A stretch of 6,096 nt of DNA, from contig JACPTH010000105.1 of the NCBI GenBank assembly GCA_016192885.1, forward strand, positions 1 to 6,096, written 5' to 3'. A program made the translations under genes and the position numbers. Of the stretch, positions 1-6,096 are shown in pieces; the stretch's first letter is position 1; every line of letters begins with the position of its first letter. The DNA is from a bacterium. GTDB taxonomy: Bacteria > Muiribacteriota > Ozemobacteria > Ozemobacterales > Ozemobacteraceae. Below the pieces are notes generated by a model. It did not search any database and was not told the origin of the DNA. It saw nothing but the letters and a program-made list of their open reading frames with translations.

Positions 1-1818
1 AATAGCCCCGATCGGAGGGTACGGTTGCGACGAAGGAAGGGATTCTTTTTCCTTTGGACTTTGACATTCCGGATTTTCTTTCTGGTTATCCGAATGAATC
101 GGCGGGTATGGTTGACTTTCTAATTTGGGATGGTCATTAATGAATGTCGGCGGATAGGGTTGGCTTTCTAATGTTTGGGGTTTTTCGCCATGCGACGAGC
201 CGGAAGCCAACGGAGCGTTCATTTTGCGAGCTTCGGCTTCTAGATGGTGTTCCCTTTCAAATGTTTGGAACAATTTCTTCTCAAAAGCGGTTAAAAAAGC
301 CTCAACGCATTTAGGGTCAAATTGCTTGCCGGAGAATTTTTTTAGCTCGGCGATCGCCACGTTCACATCAAGGCCTTTTCTATAAGGCCTATCGGATGTC
401 ATCGCATCAAAAGTGTCGGCAACGCAAATAATTCGCCCAATCATGGGAATCATTTCACCAACTAAATGATCGGGATAACCTCTTCCATCGAAATACTCAT
501 GATGATGAAGAACGCCCGGAATCTTATCTGCTAAAAATTCTACGGGCCTTAAAATCTCGGCTCCAATAACTGGGTGTTTTTTTATCGTTGCATATTCTTC
601 ATCCGTAAGTTTTCCGGGTTTACCTATGATTGAGTCTTTGATTCCGATTTTACCCACGTCATGAAGAAGCCCCGCGTATCGAACATTATCGAGGGCTTTG
701 GGATCAAAACCCATAGCTTCAGCAATTGCGACTGAGTATTCAGTAACGCGACGGGAGTGGCCATGAGTGTATGGGTCTTTTGCGTCAATGGCGGTCGCAA
801 GTACATCGACGGTTGAAAGGTATATTTTTTGTATGTTTTGATAGAGTCTTGCGTTGTCCAGGGCGGAAACGGCGAGATTCGCTATGGCTTCCAACATTTC
901 GATGTCATGTTCGTTAAATGAAATGTCGCCGGTTCGATTTAGCACTTGAAGAACGCCGATGACGTCATCTTTAAGCCGCATGGGAACGCAGATCATGGAG
1001 CGGGTAACAAATCCGGATTTTTTGTCCGCGCCTTTGAAAAACCTCGGATCTTTTGACGTGTCGGGAACGATTACCGGCTTGTTTTCCTTGGCGCACCAAC
1101 CGGCTAACCCGGTTCCCATGGGCAATCTGATTTCTTGCAATCTAGCCCCGACGCTTGAATCGCCTTGAACTATATGAAAGTACAATTCATGAGTTTTGGA
1201 ATCAACAAGATAAACCGTTGAGGTTTCGCAACGCATTACCTGCGTCGCCATATGCATTATTTTCTTTAAAAGATCGGTTAACTCAAGGGTGGAACTAATC
1301 GCTTTTCCGACTTCCAACAGGGTCGCAAGTTCCTCGACCCGAAGTTTCACAAGCTCCGTTTCCATGAAATTGCTGATTGAGTCAGTCGCAAGTTGGCGAA
1401 ACTCTTCAATTCCCGTTGCAACCGCATCTAAGACAACGGGTAAAACCAGCAACCCAAAGGGAGATTCAACTTTTCCAAGGGGAATAAACAAACAACGTGT
1501 ACCGTCGGTTTCAGTTATTACTTCGGTTGGAATCGGAAGACTCTTCCTGCAAAAATTAGCGAATTTTTCGGAAATACCGTTAAGGAAAAGATTTTCAAAC
1601 CCATCGTTAAATCTGACACGGGCGGTTTTTGTGCTTGGGTCATAAAAGAAAACCGCAATTCCTTTCTTCCCGGATAATTCGGAAGCGGCTTTTCCAAGGA
1701 TTCCAAGCAGTGTGTCAGTATCTTTTCCGCAAGCAAGAATGTCCCGTTGAGCTTTATACAAAACACGTAAAACGGGTTCCCCAAGTTGAAAATCTTTCGA
1801 TGAAAGGGCCTTATCCAC
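1..1818 (-). CDS. GAF-HD-GYP cyclic-di-GMP phosphodiesterase, 3' end outside window
   Basis: Probable cytoplasmic c-di-GMP phosphodiesterase. My translation runs 606 codons without a stop to the window edge, so the C-terminus is missing. Residues ~15-150 resemble a degenerate GAF-like sensor. Residues ~165-325 are a clear GAF domain ending in the usual ALDNARLYQNI linker helix. Residues ~330-505 are HD-GYP with the full signature: HGHSRRV (H354), LLHDVGK (H386, D387, K390), KHP (H415), HHHEYFDGRGYP (H439, H440, GYP at 447-449) and VADTFDAMTSDRPYRK (D468, R477, K481). Known HD-GYP enzymes bind two or three metals with these residues and hydrolyse c-di-GMP to pGpG or GMP. After ~520 comes a charged, proline-rich tail with SQPYPP repeats. 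The GTG start at 1816-1818 was chosen because a strong ribosome site lies 6 nt upstream, no upstream ATG is needed, and it overlaps the previous gene by 8 bp. It is the third gene of an operon with a cyclase and a YmdB-like protein. Family assignment is very secure; the activating ligand is unknown. Confidence 0.93.
   Translation of the reverse strand, partial: MDKALSSKDFQLGEPVLRVLYKAQRDILACGKDTDTLLGILGKAASELSGKKGIAVFFYDPSTKTARVRFNDGFENLFLNGISEKFANFCRKSLPIPTEVITETDGTRCLFIPLGKVESPFGLLVLPVVLDAVATGIEEFRQLATDSISNFMETELVKLRVEELATLLEVGKAISSTLELTDLLKKIMHMATQVMRCETSTVYLVDSKTHELYFHIVQGDSSVGARLQEIRLPMGTGLAGWCAKENKPVIVPDTSKDPRFFKGADKKSGFVTRSMICVPMRLKDDVIGVLQVLNRTGDISFNEHDIEMLEAIANLAVSALDNARLYQNIQKIYLSTVDVLATAIDAKDPYTHGHSRRVTEYSVAIAEAMGFDPKALDNVRYAGLLHDVGKIGIKDSIIGKPGKLTDEEYATIKKHPVIGAEILRPVEFLADKIPGVLHHHEYFDGRGYPDHLVGEMIPMIGRIICVADTFDAMTSDRPYRKGLDVNVAIAELKKFSGKQFDPKCVEAFLTAFEKKLFQTFEREHHLEAEARKMNAPLASGSSHGEKPQTLESQPYPPTFINDHPKLESQPYPPIHSDNQKENPECQSPKEKESLPSSQPYPPIGAI
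13..171 (-). repeat. SQPYPP-encoding repeats in the HD-GYP C-terminal tail
   Basis: Three copies of a short proline/tyrosine motif lie in the tail. LESQPYPP is encoded at 148-171 and again at 100-123, exactly 48 nt apart, and SSQPYPP ends at 13 (SQPYPP at 13-30). The first two copies are near-identical at DNA level, with synonymous differences in Ser, Pro and Tyr codons, and spacer peptides differ. The synonymous changes with a conserved peptide suggest the motif is maintained at protein level. More copies could follow beyond the window edge. Confidence 0.85.
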
Positions 1819-3787
1819 TAATTTCCTTCCTGTCCTTTAAACCCACCAACCTATAGGCTTTTACCGGCGCTGATTTCCCCGCAATTTGAATCGGTTCTAA
1901 CGGAATTGCCTCGACAAGCTCTTGTACTAACTCTTGCGTACGAACCCCCATGATGATTTCATGACTCTTCGCCTTCGCTTGTAGCCGACTAGCTAGATTT
2001 ACCGTGTCTCCGGTCACCGTATACTCCATTCTTTCGATAGAACCGACATTGCCCAGAATTGCTTCTCCGGAATTAATCCCATACCTTACGCTAAAACAGT
2101 CGAACCCTTTTGGAAGGTTCTTGTTTATTTTTTCAACCTCCTCCTTCATTTCCAAAACCGTTTTAGCATCTCCGATAAACTTATCCAAGCGAACCCTATT
2201 CTTATGAACAATTTTGATAAGCCTCGAAAAATAATGATTCAATTGTACCAGAACCCTTTCCGGGGAATGGCGCTCCGAGAAAGAAGTAAAATCACAAATA
2301 TCAATAAAAGAAACGGAGATCTCCTGTCTTTTTGGAACCAAGGTATTCTGAGCATCTTCAATTAGCTCTAAAACAACTTCTTGAGAAACTTGTTTGCTGA
2401 AAAGTTCGTAAATAAAAGTTTTTTTTCGGCCCTCCAATAAATATCCAAGAAAATAAACAAAAAACAAAATGATTGGAAACCCCACGATCGAGGAACCAAT
2501 GTGCATTTTATATCCGTAATTAAATAATCCCGCAGTACATAATATAAGAAGAATCGGGGCAACGAAAGCGAAAAAAACTCCTGAAAACGGATTAAATCTC
2601 CTTTGGGTCCACATTATCCAGAAGCACATTATAAAAAAAACAAAATCCGAAAGATACTTGAACGCTCCTAAATCTAATCTTCGCATAAACCCATTTTCGG
2701 TTGAAAGCGCATCAAACATGGAGGTATGAAGAACGATCCCAGCAGCTTGAGAATTACCCGGAATTGGAATCGTATCCGCTCCAAAATCAGAACTTACTCC
2801 TATCAACGCTACGGCTCCCCGTAGAAATTCACGATCGACTGTTGCTCCTTTAGCGGCTTTTCCCCTTACAAGATCGTAAAAACTCGCAAAATGGAAATGA
2901 GAGGTCGATTCTCCCCGAGAAAGTGACGGGTTCTTCCAGATTGGGGTGGCTAAATAGTTAACCTTAATGTTCGGTTCAGATGATGTTTCCACGGGCTCAA
3001 GGGGTATCTTCTTGCCATCTGAAAGGCAAAGTTCATAATTCTTAACAACCAAATTATCCTCGATGTTTTTCCAAACAAGATACATTGTCAGCGGAAGAGT
3101 GGGAAATTCTCGACCAAGATAAGGGAAGGTTAAGGGATGTTTTCGAATGACTTCGTTAAGATTGACATTCTTTGCGCAATTAATAAGGCCAAGCTTCGCG
3201 TGGCCGGCTAAATCCGGATTGGGTTCAGTTAAAACAATCGGTTCCTTAAGCATGAATTCGTAAGTTTCATTATCATTTTCTGAAGCGCTTGCCAACGAAG
3301 ACTCTCTTTCAAACAATTCGGTACTTTTCTGCGGTTCGGTCTCAGGAAGTTCAAATGATTCGTTTAAGGAACGCCCATAGGAATCAAGCGATGCAGCCAA
3401 AACTACTCGAATAGACGAAGAAGCCATTACCCTTGAAAACTCTCTAATTCCCTCATTGGAAGTCTCATTTGGGAAGAAAATGTCGAAACCAACGACGCTT
3501 ATGCCAAGACTTTCCAACTGTCGAATGGCTTCCGCATAAATTTCCCTTGGAAAAGGGAAAAAAACCTTCTCTTGAGAAAACTTTCGAATTGAATATGCAT
3601 CGATCGGAAAAACAAAAATCCGCGGGATTTTTACCAGGTTTGACTCCGTTTTCCAACGCCAAAACCATAATGCATCTTCAATGGCCGCATCGAAGAAAGA
3701 TAAATGACCTGAATGCCCCAACCACGAGACAAATCCCCAAATTAAAATAACCGAAAATACTCGAAAAACCTTCCACGCATGTGTCAT
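1811..3787 (-). CDS. CHASE2-domain class III adenylate/guanylate cyclase with shortened catalytic core
   Basis: Membrane-bound sensor with a class III nucleotidyl cyclase domain, 658 residues. An N-terminal membrane segment (~8-24) is followed by an extracytoplasmic CHASE2 domain (~30-370) with typical blocks: FVFPIDAYSIRKF, VVGFDIFFPNE, and LRGAVALIGVSSDFGADTIP then AAGIVLHTSMFDAL. An acidic, Ser/Glu-rich insert fills ~140-180. Three membrane segments (~378-394, ~401-420, ~431-451) lead through the usual FSKQVSQEVV linker, with no HAMP, into the cyclase (~487-650). Catalytic residues are present: metal aspartates D496 and D540, adenine-type pair K536 and T590, and transition-state N597 and R601, so cAMP would be the expected product. 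However, GDA (539-541) is joined directly to KTVLEMKEE; the family normally has about 20 more residues there (IMAVFG strand and start of the next helix). Activity is therefore doubtful. The ATG overlaps the upstream gene's TGA (ATGA), implying coupled translation; no Shine-Dalgarno is evident. Confidence 0.93.
   Translation of the reverse strand: MTHAWKVFRVFSVILIWGFVSWLGHSGHLSFFDAAIEDALWFWRWKTESNLVKIPRIFVFPIDAYSIRKFSQEKVFFPFPREIYAEAIRQLESLGISVVGFDIFFPNETSNEGIREFSRVMASSSIRVVLAASLDSYGRSLNESFELPETEPQKSTELFERESSLASASENDNETYEFMLKEPIVLTEPNPDLAGHAKLGLINCAKNVNLNEVIRKHPLTFPYLGREFPTLPLTMYLVWKNIEDNLVVKNYELCLSDGKKIPLEPVETSSEPNIKVNYLATPIWKNPSLSRGESTSHFHFASFYDLVRGKAAKGATVDREFLRGAVALIGVSSDFGADTIPIPGNSQAAGIVLHTSMFDALSTENGFMRRLDLGAFKYLSDFVFFIMCFWIMWTQRRFNPFSGVFFAFVAPILLILCTAGLFNYGYKMHIGSSIVGFPIILFFVYFLGYLLEGRKKTFIYELFSKQVSQEVVLELIEDAQNTLVPKRQEISVSFIDICDFTSFSERHSPERVLVQLNHYFSRLIKIVHKNRVRLDKFIGDAKTVLEMKEEVEKINKNLPKGFDCFSVRYGINSGEAILGNVGSIERMEYTVTGDTVNLASRLQAKAKSHEIIMGVRTQELVQELVEAIPLEPIQIAGKSAPVKAYRLVGLKDRKEISG
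1825..1830 (-). promoter_or_regulatory. Shine-Dalgarno site for the HD-GYP gene
   Basis: The minus strand reads GGAAGGAAATTA directly before GTG, giving a purine-rich ribosome site with 6 nt spacing. It lies inside the end of the cyclase gene and decides the GTG start. It is the only strong Shine-Dalgarno seen at the starts in this window. Confidence 0.75.
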
Positions 3788-4575
3788 GCACCAATCACGT
3801 CCGAGAAAATTTTTAACCGATCCGCGGAAACCACCCTTAAAGTATCGTCAAAAACAATCTTGATCCCGTCAGCCTTAACCCGTGATATAGCGGATACTTG
3901 TACTACCGATAGTCTTTCAATATACCTCTTCCACCACGCTTGAGGGGCCAACCCCTGAATCGTTCCTTCCGCGACTACAGACCCAATATCGGATACAAAA
4001 ACATTCCCCCCCAGAAGACGCAAATCATCGGTTGGAACCCGAATACCGGTGCCCAAAACATGGACCGGAACCTTATAATCGGAGTAACGCAACATTAATG
4101 CCTCTTTCAGGGGGAGATCCGTCCCGTGTACATTCAATACGACGGGGCACTCCGGGGTTTCTTGCTCCATCCATGAATCGAATGCATTAGCGGGATCCCC
4201 TAGGGGGAACTTTTCGGAGCCTATACAAACGGAAAGAAACCATAGCTCACCGTGCGAGCATTTTAATTTATAAGCGCTTTGCCCTGGAGCATTGGCCGGG
4301 AAATTAATCGGCCTTAGCAAAGGGAACCCTGCTTGAAGCGCTCGTCTAGAAGAAGGTTTTGAGAGAGCTTTGTCTCCAAGAATTATAATGTCGATTCCAT
4401 TTTCAAAGAGCTCCTTTGCGTCCGGGAGGGAGATCCCCTCCCCGGCTGAAATTCCGTTTCCATTGACAACGATAACCTCAGCCGATAGCTTCCTCTCACC
4501 ATCCTGGAGAATCTTTACAATGCCTCTTAAACCCGCTTCATGAAGAATTTCTCCCAGAAAGACGAGAGTGAGCAT
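3784..4575 (-). CDS. Degenerate YmdB/TIGR00282-family metallophosphoesterase-like protein
   Basis: 263 residues, the usual length of the YmdB family. In Bacillus subtilis YmdB is a cyclic-nucleotide phosphodiesterase needed for biofilm and motility decisions. Family landmarks are in order: start MLTLVFLGEI (family MRILFIGDV), VVNGNGISAGEG (NGENAAxGKG), IILGDKA (xxGNHTW), LLRPINFPANAPGQ (LVRPANFPEGTPGK), VVLNVHG (xxxDFHAE), VLGTGIRVPTDD (VGTHTHVQTAD) and VFVSDIGSV (AYITDVGMT). By my alignment from memory, metal or catalytic positions D, E, N, N, H, H, H of YmdB become E9, N40, G41, D68, K69, G177 and R179; only H150 is kept. It is thus probably a non-catalytic relative, perhaps binding a nucleotide or partner protein. 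It is first in the operon. The start is fixed by an in-frame TAA at 4588-4590, with ATG at 4573-4575 the only candidate between. No Shine-Dalgarno is seen and the transcript may be leaderless. Confidence 0.85.
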   Translation of the reverse strand: MLTLVFLGEILHEAGLRGIVKILQDGERKLSAEVIVVNGNGISAGEGISLPDAKELFENGIDIIILGDKALSKPSSRRALQAGFPLLRPINFPANAPGQSAYKLKCSHGELWFLSVCIGSEKFPLGDPANAFDSWMEQETPECPVVLNVHGTDLPLKEALMLRYSDYKVPVHVLGTGIRVPTDDLRLLGGNVFVSDIGSVVAEGTIQGLAPQAWWKRYIERLSVVQVSAISRVKADGIKIVFDDTLRVVSADRLKIFSDVIGA

Positions 4576-4584
4576 AGCAGGGTC

Positions 4585-4613
4585 ATTTTAACACAAGCAT
4601 AATGTTTCCACAA
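4585..4613 (-). promoter_or_regulatory. Candidate sigma70-type promoter of the three-gene operon
   Basis: On the minus strand TTGTGG (4608-4613) and TAAAAT (4585-4590) are separated by 17 nt. The -10 matches TATAAT at five of six bases and is preceded by TG plus one base, an extended -10; the -35 is weak (three of six). Transcription would begin at about 4577-4579, only 2-4 nt before the ATG, predicting a nearly leaderless mRNA. Position right before the first gene supports it; there is no experimental evidence. Confidence 0.5.
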
Positions 4614-4616
4614 CAT
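4602..4616. promoter_or_regulatory. Possible operator: ATGTT-N5-AACAT palindrome over the -35
   Basis: A perfect 5-bp inverted repeat with a 5-bp spacer (ATGTT TCCAC AACAT) covers the candidate -35 box of the operon. A repressor bound here would block polymerase. The half-sites are short and AT-rich, so a chance match is quite possible. Confidence 0.3.
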
Positions 4617-4867
4617 GAAACCGGATAAAACAAGGGAAATTAAGGAAGCCCGACATGAAAAATTCTACCCATCAGCGTTCGAGAAATTTAAGCCCTGAAA
4701 ATTCACCTTTCCCTCTTTTCGTCAGAATCTAATAACTCGATGTTTTCAAATATTGTTTTTGGGCTACTTATGCAGGTTATCGAGCGCTTTATTCCAAAAA
4801 CCGGTCGGGTATCCGGACTTCGTCTAGTTTCAACTAATATATGTTATCGAACAAACTCTCACGATCC

Positions 4868-4896
4868 TAAACACTTGCCGATAAGAAATCTAAAAT
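4868..4896 (+). promoter_or_regulatory. Weak candidate promoter for the secreted peptidase gene
   Basis: TAAACA (4868-4873, four of six to TTGACA) and TAAAAT (4891-4896, five of six to TATAAT) are 17 nt apart. A start near 4903 would leave a ~23 nt leader with no visible Shine-Dalgarno before the ATG at 4926. The match is modest in AT-rich DNA. Confidence 0.3.
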
Positions 4897-4925
4897 TCCG
4901 GACTTTTACTTTGCAAAATTGAACT

Positions 4926-6096
4926 ATGCGTTTAAAACGAATTCTGATTATTTTATCGATCATTACTTTTTTTTCATTTGCGCTTTACCCTATCGCCCAT
5001 GCCGGGGCATGGGCTTTATCATCAATTCGATGGCTGGACAAGGATGAAAAAGTTTACGAATCCTTCGTTCAAAGCATTGGAGATTCCGGGCAGGGGAATA
5101 TTGACAAATTTATTCGCGACCCGCAAGCCAACCCTTTGTACACGGAAGAAGACAAGAGAATAACTCTTTCACCGGATTGCGCGGATTTTCCGTATCTAAT
5201 TAGAGCTTATGTTGCATATAAGCTTCGTCTTCCTTTTAGCTATGTTTCCGAAGTTAACAGTAGAGGGGGCGATCCTCGCTATGGAAGCAAAATTACTCCA
5301 TCTCAAATTTTCGACCAGGACCATTATTCATCATTCCAACAGTTAGTTAATGCCGTAAAGCTTGTTCATTCAGGTTATTACAGGATGGCTCCGGAAGTTG
5401 AAAACGGCGACACTTACCCTGTGAAAATTCAAAAGGAAACTATTATTCCGGGAACAATTTACTACGATCCCAACGGCCATGTTACCCTGGTTTATAAAGT
5501 CTCAAACGATGGAAGAATAAGATTTGTAGATTCTCACCCGGATCGAACTCTCTCAAGACCCTGGTTTGGCCCAAAATTCGCCCTTGGGTCTCGCTCGAAT
5601 GGCGGAGGATTCAGACGTTGGCGCCCTATATGGTATTCCAATGACGGAAAGACAATGAGATTAAGCAACATTAATCTGCCTGATTTTTCAGCGGAGGACC
5701 AATATTCAAAAGTTTTTCATTTTAACGGAATTGGATGCCTTTCTTATTACGAATACATTCGCATGAAACTTTCAAATTCCGGAGGGATTGTTGAGCCCTT
5801 TGAAGAATTCCAATTCATGATCTCGGATATTTATGAGGATATCAAATATAGAGGAGTGGCCGTAAACAATTGCGTAATGAGGGGAATTTCTAAGAAACCT
5901 CACCCCGGAAATCTTCCCTGGAATATTTATGGAACCGACGGTGAGTGGGAAGAGTATTCGACCCCCTCAAGAGATGCCAGATTGAAAGCGGCTTTTAGAG
6001 ACATGTTTGAACGAACGGTCAAAATGGTTTCCATGGCCGAAAACCGTGACCCGCATTTGCGATATTCCGGCTCGCCGAATAAGCTTGTGGCTGGTT
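4926..6096 (+). CDS. Secreted NlpC/P60-like cysteine peptidase family protein, 3' end outside window
   Basis: My translation gives 390 codons open to the window end, so the C-terminus is missing. Residues 1-26 form a Sec signal peptide: basic MRLKR, a hydrophobic core, and an AHA cleavage site before GAWA, so the protein acts outside the cytoplasmic membrane. Residues 84-104 (DCADFPYLIRAY and following) resemble the NlpC/P60 nucleophile motif DCSGF, with C85 the candidate nucleophile. GTIYYDPNGHVTLVYKV supplies H185, and RFVDSHPD supplies D202 or H204 as third polar residue. Further on, GIGCLSYYEYIRMKL (C271) and NIYGTDGEWEEYSTPSRDARL (333-353) read like conserved blocks outside the catalytic core. 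Peptidoglycan or protein cleavage is plausible but the substrate is not shown. The start is secure because an in-frame TGA lies at 4920-4922, the next in-frame Met is residue 154, and the signal peptide begins here. It is divergent from the signalling operon and not necessarily linked in function. Confidence 0.8.
   Translation, partial: MRLKRILIILSIITFFSFALYPIAHAGAWALSSIRWLDKDEKVYESFVQSIGDSGQGNIDKFIRDPQANPLYTEEDKRITLSPDCADFPYLIRAYVAYKLRLPFSYVSEVNSRGGDPRYGSKITPSQIFDQDHYSSFQQLVNAVKLVHSGYYRMAPEVENGDTYPVKIQKETIIPGTIYYDPNGHVTLVYKVSNDGRIRFVDSHPDRTLSRPWFGPKFALGSRSNGGGFRRWRPIWYSNDGKTMRLSNINLPDFSAEDQYSKVFHFNGIGCLSYYEYIRMKLSNSGGIVEPFEEFQFMISDIYEDIKYRGVAVNNCVMRGISKKPHPGNLPWNIYGTDGEWEEYSTPSRDARLKAAFRDMFERTVKMVSMAENRDPHLRYSGSPNKLVAG

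Larger units (their letters stand above)
4576..4925. other. Divergent intergenic region
   Basis: About 350 bp between the minus-strand operon and the plus-strand peptidase gene. It holds the operon's candidate promoter and palindrome at its left end and a weaker candidate promoter for the plus-strand gene at its right end. Between ~4620 and ~4865 I see no convincing gene, RNA, terminator or repeat; a 60-codon open frame at 4740-4922 lacks a ribosome site and protein-like composition. Confidence 0.6.

Noticed and set aside
1289..1645. 118-codon open frame on the plus strand
   Set aside because: Lies wholly antisense to the GAF-HD-GYP gene, whose frame encodes recognisable domains; the Ser-rich product has no family features.
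1518..1784. 88-codon open frame on the minus strand starting near the HD-GYP start
   Set aside because: Out of frame with the real gene, which reads continuously from GTG at 1818 through GAF and HD-GYP; no frameshift is needed.
3469..3750. 93-codon open frame on the plus strand
   Set aside because: Antisense shadow of the N-terminal CHASE2 region.
4776..4850. Direct repeat of GTTATCGA at 4776-4783 and 4843-4850
   Set aside because: Only 8 bp, 67 nt apart, not aligned with promoter elements; compatible with chance.
4740..4922. 60-codon open frame in the divergent intergenic region
   Set aside because: No ribosome site, no recognisable motif, basic random-looking composition, and it ends over the candidate leader of the peptidase gene.
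4978..5163. 61-codon open frame on the plus strand
   Set aside because: Out of frame within the secreted peptidase gene, which has a signal peptide and conserved motifs in its own frame.

Overview
The window looks like chromosomal DNA from a bacterium that I cannot place with confidence. It has AT-leaning intergenic DNA, tightly packed genes, and second-messenger families (CHASE2-cyclase, GAF-HD-GYP, a YmdB-type phosphoesterase) that are common in environmental and deep-branching lineages. There is no sign of a phage, insertion sequence, CRISPR array or RNA gene. Only one of the starts examined has a clear Shine-Dalgarno sequence. The first gene of the minus-strand operon appears to be nearly leaderless.

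Layout: positions 4575 down to 1 hold a minus-strand operon of three overlapping genes. In transcription order these are: (1) a 263-residue YmdB/TIGR00282-family protein that has lost nearly all of the family's metal ligands; (2) a 658-residue CHASE2-class III nucleotidyl cyclase, membrane anchored, whose cyclase core lacks about 20 residues right after the second metal aspartate; (3) a GAF-HD-GYP protein (606 residues in the window, 3' end outside), whose HD-GYP signature is complete and whose tail carries a repeated SQPYPP motif. The overlaps are 4 bp (ATGA) and 8 bp. A candidate promoter with an extended -10 and a palindrome over its -35 lies just upstream of gene 1.

Positions 4576-4925 are a divergent intergenic region. 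On the plus strand, from 4926 to the window end, a secreted cysteine-peptidase-like protein (NlpC/P60-like Cys/His pattern) begins and runs off the edge.

Working together: all three minus-strand genes belong to families that make, break or sense nucleotide second messengers. The CHASE2 domain would sense an extracytoplasmic signal, the cyclase domain would make (or no longer make) cAMP, and the HD-GYP protein would cleave c-di-GMP under control of its GAF domains. The notable point is that two of the three appear catalytically altered while the HD-GYP looks intact. This suggests either a repurposed signalling module or a cyclic-nucleotide-to-c-di-GMP relay. That reading is inference.
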